NCBI GenBank assembly: GCA_035490315.1
Contig: DATHET010000163.1
Span: 1-12,268 of the forward strand
Source: JADJQU01 sp035490315
GTDB lineage: Bacteria > Planctomycetota > UBA1135 > GCA-002686595
Length of the DNA stretch: 12,268 bases
Direction: 5' to 3'
Part shown: piece by piece, positions 6,601 through 12,268 of the stretch
Layout of the letters: every line of letters begins with the position of its first letter
Position numbering within the stretch: position 1 is the stretch's first letter
Notes under the pieces: model-generated
Seen by the model: only the letters and a program-made list of their open reading frames with translations
Databases searched by the model: none
Told to the model about the DNA's origin: nothing
Translations under genes and position numbers: made by a program

Positions 6601-8214
6601 CTAGGGCCGCCAGATGCAGCCGTCGAGGCAGAGCCGATCGGCGTCGACCGGCGCGTCGCGCGATCCTGTGTACCCCAAGGCCTTGAGCGCCATGCGCTCC
6701 TGAGCGTGAACCACTCCATCCGAGGCCTGGCGGCTGCCGCGAGCCGGCGCCCGCTCGCGCAGACGGTGGAGCTCTGACCGCGTGGAGTCCAGATCCTCGA
6801 GCAGCCTGGCGGCCTGCGGACTGGCCGCATCGAAATGCAGCGGCTCGGCGCGTTCGCGGGGGTCCAGGACCAGGTCGAAACGCTCCGCGCTCCAGCCCTC
6901 GCTGCCCGGCATGCGCACGATCGTCTGCTCGCGGCCGTCGATCAGCGTGGCCATCCAGATCGGCTCCGGCCCGCGGCGGATCGTCAGCTCGCCGACGATG
7001 CGGCGCGAGCCAGGGCCTGATTTTCCCCGTGCGAGCTCGCGCAGATCGGCTCCCGGCAAGTTTTTGTCCGCATCGAGGCCCGCCGCCGCGCGCAGGGTTG
7101 GCGCGATGTCGATCAGACCCGTGGTGGTCGCGCAGCGAGCGCCCGCCGCCATATGACCGGGCCATTTCACGATCAACGGCACCTGCAAAGTCTCGCGATA
7201 CAGATTCCCGCCGTGCTGCTTCCCGCCGTGCTCGAAGAACTCTTCGCCGTGGTCCGAGGTCAGGATCAGCAGCGTGTCATCGGCGGCGCCCGAGCGTTCG
7301 AGCTCGGCGAACAGGCGCTCGAGGACGTCGTCGATCGCCGCGATCTCGCCGTCGTACAAGGCGATCACGTGCTCGAGATCGCGCGGATCCATGCCGGCGT
7401 GCACCGGTGAATCGGCGTCGCCCAGCCGGCGTCCGTCGATCGTTCCCTGGTACTCCGGATCGAAGCGGTCGAAAGGCGGCGGCGGTGTGTAGGGCGTGTG
7501 GGCATCGTAGACGTGCACGAACAGGAAGAACGGATCCGCATCGGACTTGCGACCGCCGAGCCACCTCAAGGCGGAATCGATCGCAGCCGGCGCGCTGCGC
7601 GCCTCGACGTCGAACAAGGCAGGGTTCTCGTCGTGGATCCTGCGCATCTCCTCGGTGTCGCCTGCTTTTCGCGCACTGTCCCAGCGCTCGGCGATGCCAG
7701 GCTCGGAATGCACCGAATGGTAGGCGCGCTCCCAGGTCTGGAATCCGGGGCCGAAGCCGAACTTCGGCTCGAGGTAGATGCAGGAGTAGAAGCCGGCGGT
7801 GTCGTAACCCGCGCGCTCGAGATCCTCGGAGATGTATCGCCCGCGCGGAAGATGGTTGGCGAAGCGCTCGGTCGCGGCGAGATCCCAATCGCACTGGGCA
7901 TGGGCGCTGACCGGCAGGCCGGTGAGCATCGTCGCGTGGGCCGGAAGCGTCCAGCTCGAAGACGACCACGCGTTCTGGAAGACCGTGCCCTGTTTCGCGA
8001 TGGCGTCGATCGCGGGCGAGGTCGCGCGCGGGTAGCCGTAGCAGCCCAGGTGGTCGGAGCGCAGCGTGTCGACGCTGATCACCAGGATGTTGGGGCGGTG
8101 CGCAGCATCCGAGCAGGCCGCCAAGGACGCCCCGAGCAGTCCCATGGACACGAAGGACCCGACACGAATCCCTGCCAGGGCTCGCGCGAAGCGTTTCCGT
8201 TTACGGCAATCCAT
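6601..8214 (-). CDS. Lipoprotein of the sulfatase/alkaline phosphatase superfamily with Thr nucleophile
   Basis: This 537-residue protein starts with a basic n-region (RKRKRFARALAGIR), a hydrophobic core and a lipobox ending LAAC, so Cys34 is probably lipidated and the enzyme acts in the periplasm or on the cell surface. The fold signatures are clear: the metal-binding start NILVISVDTLRSDHLGCYGY (42-61, Asp49), the nucleophile region SWTLPAHATMLTG (87-99), HVYDAHTPY (234-242), and the second metal motif LTSDHGEEFFEHGGKQHG (318-335, Asp321, His322). In true sulfatases the nucleophile motif is C/S-x-P-x-R; here it is T-L-P-A-H, so Thr89 cannot become formylglycine. This favours a phosphodiester or phospho-transfer type reaction, or an uncharacterised sulfatase-like activity. 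The C-terminus carries ALKALGYTG, frequent in planctomycete relatives, and a CLDGC tail. ATG 8214 is chosen because it gives a normal signal peptide; the frame also opens at 8280. Substrate unknown. Confidence 0.9.
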   Translation of the reverse strand: MDCRKRKRFARALAGIRVGSFVSMGLLGASLAACSDAAHRPNILVISVDTLRSDHLGCYGYPRATSPAIDAIAKQGTVFQNAWSSSSWTLPAHATMLTGLPVSAHAQCDWDLAATERFANHLPRGRYISEDLERAGYDTAGFYSCIYLEPKFGFGPGFQTWERAYHSVHSEPGIAERWDSARKAGDTEEMRRIHDENPALFDVEARSAPAAIDSALRWLGGRKSDADPFFLFVHVYDAHTPYTPPPPFDRFDPEYQGTIDGRRLGDADSPVHAGMDPRDLEHVIALYDGEIAAIDDVLERLFAELERSGAADDTLLILTSDHGEEFFEHGGKQHGGNLYRETLQVPLIVKWPGHMAAGARCATTTGLIDIAPTLRAAAGLDADKNLPGADLRELARGKSGPGSRRIVGELTIRRGPEPIWMATLIDGREQTIVRMPGSEGWSAERFDLVLDPRERAEPLHFDAASPQAARLLEDLDSTRSELHRLRERAPARGSRQASDGVVHAQERMALKALGYTGSRDAPVDADRLCLDGCIWRP

Positions 8215-8247
8215 TTTGGAGCTGATCGAAGCCCTCTGCCCAGGAAC

Positions 8248-8282
8248 AATTGCTGCCAGCAACCGGTCCGTGACCGGCAATT
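8248..8282. promoter_or_regulatory. Clustered inverted repeats in the divergent intergenic region
   Basis: The 73 bases between the divergent lipoprotein (start 8214, -) and NADH dehydrogenase (start 8288, +) genes hold two adjacent perfect dyads, TTGCT-gcc-AGCAA (8250-8262) and CCGGTC-cgt-GACCGG (8263-8277). A wider pair, AATTGC (8248-8253) and GCAATT (8277-8282), encloses the second dyad. Such an arrangement is typical of operators for dimeric regulators controlling divergent promoters, or of hairpins in the leader of the plus-strand gene. No convincing -35/-10 pair could be assigned. The regulator is not identifiable. Confidence 0.45.
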
Positions 8283-8287
8283 AACCA

Positions 8288-9610
8288 ATGATTTCGGAAC
8301 AGGTGACCCCGAAAAATGGAATTCGCGCGGCATTGCCTTTGCGAAGCAGCGGCCGGCCGCGAGTCGTGATCATCGGAGGCGGGTTCGGCGGGCTCAACGC
8401 GGCGCGAGCCTTGAAGCGCGCGGATGTCGACGTGGTCCTGGTCGATCGGGAGAACCACCACGTGTTCCAGCCGCTCCTGTACCAGGTGGCGACCGCGGGC
8501 CTGTCGCCGGGCGACATCGCTTCGCCGATCCGTCACATCCTTCGCAAGCAGAAGAACCTGCAGGTGCTGCTCGGCGAGGCCTTGTCCGTCGATGTCGAAA
8601 GAAAATGCGTCATGCTCGACATCGGCGAGGTTCCCTACGCCGCGTTGATCGTCGCGGCGGGCGTGACGCATTCGTACTTCGGCAATCCAGCCTGGCAGGA
8701 GATCGCTCCCGGCCTGAAGACCCTTCACGACGCGCTGGGTATCCGCGAGCGGATTCTTTTTGCCTTCGAGCGCGCGGAGCGCACGTCGGATGCCGCGCTG
8801 CAACGGCGCTTGCTGAGTTTCGTGATCATCGGAGCTGGTCCCACGGGAGTCGAGCTCGCCGGGACCCTGGCCGAGATCGCGCGCCACACCCTGCGCCACG
8901 AATTCCGCGCGATCCGGCCCGAATCTGCGCGGATCATCCTGCTCGAAGGCGGCCCGGCGCTGCTCGCGACTTTCCCTCGAGTGCTGCAGGTGAAGGCCGA
9001 GGAAGGTCTGCGCGAGCTCGGCGTCGAGGTGCGCCTGGGCACGCGGGTCACGGAGCTGGAGCCCGGGCTGGTGCGGACCGAGCGCGAGACGATCGAGGCC
9101 GAGACGATCCTGTGGGCCGCGGGCGTCACGGGCGCTGCGCTGGGCAAGACCCTGGCTGCGCCGGTCGATCGCGCGGGGCGCGTGCGAGTCAATCCCGACC
9201 TCACGCTGCCCGGTCGCGAGGACGTGTACGTGGTGGGGGACCTCGCGGCCTTCGAGGTCGAGGGCAAATTGCTGCCCGGTGTCGCGCAGGTCGCGATGCA
9301 AGAGGCCACCTGCGCGGCCCGCAACATCCTGCTCACGCTCGAAGGCCGCGCGCGAAAGACCTTCGTCTACAAGGACCTGGGCAATCTCGCGACCGTCGGC
9401 CGAGCGCGCGCCGTCGCCGATCTCGGACGCCTGCGCTTCAGCGGCTACCTCGCGTGGCTGTTCTGGCTGTTCGTCCACCTGATGCAGCTGACCGGATTCC
9501 GCAATCGGATCGTCGTGCTCGTGCAGTGGGCCTTCGCCTACGCGACCTACCAGCGCGGCATCCGCCTGATCACCGGCGAGGATCGCGCCAGGCCGCCGGG
9601 GACAAGTTAG
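8288..9610 (+). CDS. ndh: Type II NADH dehydrogenase (NDH-2-like NAD(P)/FAD-dependent oxidoreductase)
   Basis: This 440-residue flavoprotein has the two-dinucleotide-fold arrangement of NDH-2, which transfers electrons from NADH to membrane quinone without pumping protons. The FAD site begins with VVIIGGGFGGLNAA (26-39). The NADH site is FVIIGAGPTGVELAG (178-192), and the acidic Glu220 at the end of its second strand (IILLEGG) favours NADH over NADPH. The second FAD contact is YVVGDLA (314-320), followed by GVAQVAMQEA (331-340), the usual quinone-site segment. An aromatic, amphipathic C-terminal region (about 386-425, YLAWLFWLFVHLMQL) is the expected monotopic membrane anchor. Its length is normal for the family. 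The ATG at 8288 follows the dyad cluster with no Shine-Dalgarno sequence; an N-terminal extension of about 22 residues precedes the FAD strand. A thioredoxin-like gene follows 33 bases downstream on the same strand. Confidence 0.93.
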   Translation: MISEQVTPKNGIRAALPLRSSGRPRVVIIGGGFGGLNAARALKRADVDVVLVDRENHHVFQPLLYQVATAGLSPGDIASPIRHILRKQKNLQVLLGEALSVDVERKCVMLDIGEVPYAALIVAAGVTHSYFGNPAWQEIAPGLKTLHDALGIRERILFAFERAERTSDAALQRRLLSFVIIGAGPTGVELAGTLAEIARHTLRHEFRAIRPESARIILLEGGPALLATFPRVLQVKAEEGLRELGVEVRLGTRVTELEPGLVRTERETIEAETILWAAGVTGAALGKTLAAPVDRAGRVRVNPDLTLPGREDVYVVGDLAAFEVEGKLLPGVAQVAMQEATCAARNILLTLEGRARKTFVYKDLGNLATVGRARAVADLGRLRFSGYLAWLFWLFVHLMQLTGFRNRIVVLVQWAFAYATYQRGIRLITGEDRARPPGTS

Positions 9611-9643
9611 TATTGTCGGAAAGTCCCTCGGGCGAAGTCATCC

Positions 9644-10684
9644 ATGCTGCATCTCTCCTTCAAGGTCCTGCTCTTCGGTCTCTTCTCGCTGTTCGCCGTG
9701 CAGACGCCCGGCGGCGAAGAGCAGGCCTGGAAGGCGGCGATGGCGCTCAAGCAGAAGTCCGCGGATCTCGTGGCCGCCGCAGCCCTCGCAAAATTCAACA
9801 CCGATTTTCCGCAGTCGAGCCACGCCATCTCCTGCAGGATCGAAGAGGGGGTGTGCTGGTTCACCCTGGGCCGCGCGGCGCAGGTGCTGCACCGCATGAC
9901 TCCGACGGCGCAGGAGCGCTTCGACAAGGCCATGTCGCTGTTCAAGAGCGTCACCAGCGACCACGCCTCCACGCCGGAGGCTTCGCGCGCCAGTTTCATG
10001 CAGGGCCAGGTGCATCTCTTCGCCGGCCAGCTCGAGCTCGCGGAAGCGGACTACACGGCGATGCTCGAGCGCTTCACCATGGACAAGAGCTACGTCGGCA
10101 AGACGCTGTTGCAGCGCGCGACCGTCCGCCGCCAGCTGCTGCGCTCGAAGGACGCGATCGCGGATCTGCGCCGCTGGGTGAAGGAGATCGGAGCTCCCGC
10201 CGATCAGCTGCAGAAGACCAACTCCGATCTCGCGCGCGCCCTGCTGCTCGACAAGCAGGCGCCGCTCTACCAGGCCGAGACTTGGTTCAGCGGCGACCCC
10301 GCGCCGCTCGAGCTGCAGAGCGGCAATGTCGTCGCCCTGTACTTCTTCGCCACCTGGTGCCCCAACTGCTCCGCGGAGCTGCCCTTCCTGCTCGATCTCG
10401 AGCGCCGCTTCGCACCCAAGGGCGTGCGCTTCATCGGCGTGGTCGATCACCAGCAGGGCCAGACGCCGGAGGTCGTGCGCAATTACCTCACCGAGAAGCG
10501 CATCCCCTTCACGGTCTTCCAGGACGGCCACGCGACGTCGACCGCCTACAAGGTCGACACCATCCCGACCCTGGCCTTGATCGACCGCAATGGAAATCTG
10601 CGCTTGATCGAGAAGCCCTCGATGGTCGCGGACGCGACGCTGGACATGCTCGTGCGCGAAGGACTCGAGCCGGCCGGGAAGTGA
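9644..10684 (+). CDS. Exported helical-repeat protein with C-terminal TlpA-like thioredoxin domain
   Basis: This 346-residue protein begins with a probable Sec signal (MLHLSFKVLLFGLFSLFAVQ, cleaved near residue 20), so it should act outside the cytoplasm. Residues about 25-205 are helical and look like TPR-type repeats (GRAAQVLHRM, RASFMQGQVHLFAGQLELAE, and TLLQRATVRRQLLRSKDAI). Residues about 215-346 form a thioredoxin/TlpA-like fold with the redox motif FFATWCPNCSAELPF (Cys239 and Cys242), a strand GVRFIGVVDH, and the cis-proline loop DTIPTLALIDRNG (Pro308). This class reduces disulfides or delivers thiol-redox equivalents in the periplasm, for example during cytochrome maturation. The N-terminal repeats may hold a client protein. 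It probably shares a transcript with the NADH dehydrogenase gene. The start ATG is the only one fitting the signal peptide; only GGGCGAAG is seen upstream. Confidence 0.88.
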   Translation: MLHLSFKVLLFGLFSLFAVQTPGGEEQAWKAAMALKQKSADLVAAAALAKFNTDFPQSSHAISCRIEEGVCWFTLGRAAQVLHRMTPTAQERFDKAMSLFKSVTSDHASTPEASRASFMQGQVHLFAGQLELAEADYTAMLERFTMDKSYVGKTLLQRATVRRQLLRSKDAIADLRRWVKEIGAPADQLQKTNSDLARALLLDKQAPLYQAETWFSGDPAPLELQSGNVVALYFFATWCPNCSAELPFLLDLERRFAPKGVRFIGVVDHQQGQTPEVVRNYLTEKRIPFTVFQDGHATSTAYKVDTIPTLALIDRNGNLRLIEKPSMVADATLDMLVREGLEPAGK

Positions 10685-10690
10685 GCTCGA

Positions 10691-10734
10691 GCGCGCCGCG
10701 GGGATGAGTCCGCGCCGCTCTCATCCTGGCGCGC
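10691..10734. terminator. Large palindrome between convergent genes, possible bidirectional terminator
   Basis: GGATGAG (10702-10708) pairs perfectly with CTCATCC (10720-10726) around an 11-base loop, flanked by GCGCGC at 10691-10696 and 10729-10734 that can pair further out. It fills the 36-base gap between the thioredoxin-like gene and the convergent membrane-protein gene and overlaps the latter's stop codon. There is no T-tract on either side, so intrinsic termination is uncertain, but the position suits a shared transcript end. Confidence 0.45.
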
Positions 10735-11878
10735 TGGTCGCCGCCGCGAAAGGAACCAGCGGCATTCCGTCGCAGTCATCGCAGAGCCCATCGCCACGCG
10801 TGAATTGCGTGTGGCACAGCGGGCAATAAGCGAGCGATCCGGTCTCCGGGTCAGGCGCGGCGACCCACTTGTCCGGAGAATCGCCCGCGCTGGCGACGAG
10901 CTTCGACAGCTCTTCGAACTCGAGCGGATCGAACCACTCGCGCACGCCGCGGACTTCCTCGGGCCATGCGCGGCGGGCGGAGCCGAACCGCGATTCGCGC
11001 AGGAAGGTCCTCGCGAAAGCCTGGAACTCCGGTTCGGACGTCAGGACTTTCGCCACGGCCAGGGGATGGAAATCGGCCATTACGTCCCTGCACAGCGCGT
11101 CGAGGGCGCGCACCGCGATCGGTGGCGAAATCGACATCTGGAACAGGTGCTCGCGGCGCTGGCCGGCCGCGTCGGGAAACAGCTGGCGGTGAGCTCGCAC
11201 GAACGCGAAGACCACCCAGACCTGGAACGCGACCAGGATCGCGAGCAGGGCCATCCAGGATCGCGTGAGCCCGAGCGTGTAGAGGCAGAGCGGCACGACC
11301 GCGATCAGGTATCCGAAAAGACAATTGCACGCGGTCGCCAGCGGCGCGCTCGCGCGCAGAAGCTCGTCACGACGGCGCTCGATTTCCTCGACCTGAAACG
11401 ACTTCGAGAGCGACCGGGCGATGTGCTGCTCGCGCTGACTCGCTTTCATCGCCGCGAGCTCGCGCAGCAGCGAGGCCATGCCTTTCGCCATCGGCACCGA
11501 CGAGGCGCGTGCGACCACGCTCCTGCCGGCCAGAATCTGCTTCCCGTCGGCGCGCGCCTCGGCCATAGCCTCGATCGCGACCGGACGAAGCGTGAGCGTC
11601 CCGCCTCCCAGCGCGCGCGGTGCCGCGCGAGTCACGACGAAGTGCGGCGTGACGGCGATCGGCCAGGGCTCGCACACCAGGTGGCGCCCGAGCGGAGGCA
11701 GGACGCGCAGCAGGATCCACGCGCTGGTGCTGGTCGTGAACGAAACGGGTCCGCGCCGGCTCGTCCATCCGCGCAGCAGCGGCGAGCGGAACAGGACGGC
11801 CGAGTGAGCGACGACGAACCAGCAGTCGGAGAGGTACAGCGCGCCGAGCAGCGCGATCAGGGACTCGATCTGGCCCAC
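10721..11878 (-). CDS. Uncharacterised membrane protein with C-terminal zinc-ribbon-like motif
   Basis: I do not recognise a family for this 385-residue protein. It begins with a GTG and a hydrophobic helix (about 5-30, IESLIALLGALYLSDCWFVV). A hydrophilic region of about 150 residues follows, including a charged, probably coiled-coil stretch (ASQREQHIARSLSKSFQVEE, 146-165, and on to about 175). Two adjacent membrane helices lie at about 180-202 and 208-229, then a soluble part of about 150 residues. Near the C-terminus Cys352, Cys355, Cys366 and Cys369 form CPLC-x10-CDDC, a zinc-ribbon-like arrangement that would face the same side as the region after TM3. The gene starts 25 bases after the stop of the DUF2167 gene on the same strand, so the two are probably co-transcribed and may act together in the membrane. 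The GTG is the first usable start after that stop. Confidence 0.75.
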   Translation of the reverse strand: MGQIESLIALLGALYLSDCWFVVAHSAVLFRSPLLRGWTSRRGPVSFTTSTSAWILLRVLPPLGRHLVCEPWPIAVTPHFVVTRAAPRALGGGTLTLRPVAIEAMAEARADGKQILAGRSVVARASSVPMAKGMASLLRELAAMKASQREQHIARSLSKSFQVEEIERRRDELLRASAPLATACNCLFGYLIAVVPLCLYTLGLTRSWMALLAILVAFQVWVVFAFVRAHRQLFPDAAGQRREHLFQMSISPPIAVRALDALCRDVMADFHPLAVAKVLTSEPEFQAFARTFLRESRFGSARRAWPEEVRGVREWFDPLEFEELSKLVASAGDSPDKWVAAPDPETGSLAYCPLCHTQFTRGDGLCDDCDGMPLVPFAAATSAPG

Positions 11879-11903
11879 GATGGCGCTGGCCGGCAGCGGC
11901 GAT

Positions 11904-12268
11904 TCAGATGCTCTCGGTCGGCTTGGGCTTGCGCCCGAACAGTTTCTTGGCGAGGGCGCCCAGGCCGATCACGGCGGCCACGAGGACTTTCCAGATTTTC
12001 GCGAACAGCCCGCTCTTCGCCGCCCAGACTCCCGCGCCACCCGCGACCAGGGCCGTCAATCCGTACTTCGCCAGCTTGTCTCCGGCACGGTACTCGGCGT
12101 ATCCCTGGCCTGACTTGTAGCTGAACCCGCCGAGGAACTTCTTGTAGTCGGGAAGCACCGTCTCGACGCTCGCCGGGTCGCACACCAGGGTCACCTCCAT
12201 CACGCCGGTCCTGCCGAGGATACGCGTGTTGTGGTTGATGCTCTGGCCGCCTTCGCTCTCGACGCGAA
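11904..12268 (-). CDS. DUF2167 family membrane-anchored protein, C-terminal part (5' end outside window)
   Basis: The frame is open to the right edge, so only the last 120 residues are visible; the GTG at 12203 and ATG at 12200 are internal codons, because the conserved segment INHNTRILGRTGVMEVTLV runs across them. That segment, the YAEYRAGDKLAKYGLTALVAGG motif about 50 residues later, and the hydrophobic stretch after it match the C-terminal part of DUF2167 proteins, predicted membrane-anchored proteins with no established function. A membrane helix covers roughly the last 50 to 20 residues (AKIWKVLVAAVIGLGALAKK), and the protein ends in a basic cytoplasmic-type tail (GRKPKPTESI). It is the upstream partner of the zinc-ribbon-like membrane protein. 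The family call rests on motif memory, not on a search. Confidence 0.75.
   Translation of the reverse strand, partial: RVESEGGQSINHNTRILGRTGVMEVTLVCDPASVETVLPDYKKFLGGFSYKSGQGYAEYRAGDKLAKYGLTALVAGGAGVWAAKSGLFAKIWKVLVAAVIGLGALAKKLFGRKPKPTESI

Noticed and set aside
6576..6603. T7 tract after the lipoprotein gene as an intrinsic terminator
   Set aside because: I could not find a stable stem directly preceding the T-tract on the minus strand.
7498..10707. Very long plus-strand open frame (1069 codons)
   Set aside because: It crosses the antisense of the lipoprotein gene and runs out of frame through the NADH dehydrogenase and thioredoxin-like genes. Its translation is Arg/Ala/Gly-rich and low in complexity.
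10805..12124. Plus-strand open frame (439 codons) opposite the membrane protein and DUF2167 genes
   Set aside because: The translation is Arg/Glu/Gln-rich without domains, whereas the minus-strand frames show membrane helices, a zinc-ribbon-like motif and DUF2167 motifs.
1..12268. Defence system, mobile element, CRISPR array or tRNA
   Set aside because: No transposase, integrase, nuclease or repeat-spacer pattern, and no cloverleaf-like sequence, was seen on either strand.

Overview
The window is a GC-rich, densely packed bacterial chromosomal segment with short intergenic gaps and few Shine-Dalgarno sequences. The gene content suggests a Planctomycetota- or Myxococcota-like environmental bacterium: a HEAT-repeat protein with the 'tGl.f....W..WL' signature, a lipoprotein sulfatase-superfamily enzyme, a HAMP-only membrane protein, and a CHASE4 kinase of the 'HNVGN' type. 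The phylum is an inference from protein style only; there is no marker gene in view. I see no tRNA, rRNA, CRISPR array, insertion sequence or phage gene.

Layout. (1) At 2-736 (+) lies the 3' part of a HEAT-repeat protein. (2) At 835-4648 (+) is a compact three-gene signalling operon: a two-helix HAMP protein without an output domain, a CHASE4-HAMP sensor histidine kinase, and a receiver protein fused to a histidine-kinase-like module whose phospho-accepting histidine is a glutamine. The last two genes overlap by one base. (3) At 4659-6443 (-), convergent with the operon, is a degenerate-receiver/GGDEF/EAL protein whose EAL motifs are complete while the receiver and GGDEF motifs are eroded. 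(4) At 6601-8214 (-) is a predicted outer-surface or periplasmic lipoprotein of the sulfatase/alkaline phosphatase superfamily with threonine at the nucleophile position. (5) At 8288-10684 (+), divergent from it across a 73-base gap rich in dyad symmetry, are a type II NADH dehydrogenase and an exported helical-repeat/thioredoxin-like protein. (6) At 10721-12268 (-) are a membrane protein with a C-terminal four-cysteine zinc-ribbon-like motif and, upstream of it, the C-terminal part of a DUF2167 membrane-anchored protein that runs off the window.

How the genes may work together. The operon at 835-4648 reads as one membrane-to-cytoplasm signalling pathway: the CHASE4 kinase senses an extracytoplasmic cue and probably phosphorylates the receiver of the next gene, whose kinase-like half may bind ATP without autophosphorylating. 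The neighbouring EAL protein could connect this to cyclic di-GMP turnover, but it lies on the other strand and nothing in the sequence proves a link. The NADH dehydrogenase and thioredoxin-like protein form a plausible redox pair. No clearly new system is evident; the most unusual items are the pseudo-kinase in the operon, the dyads at 8248-8282, and the uncharacterised membrane/zinc-ribbon gene paired with DUF2167.
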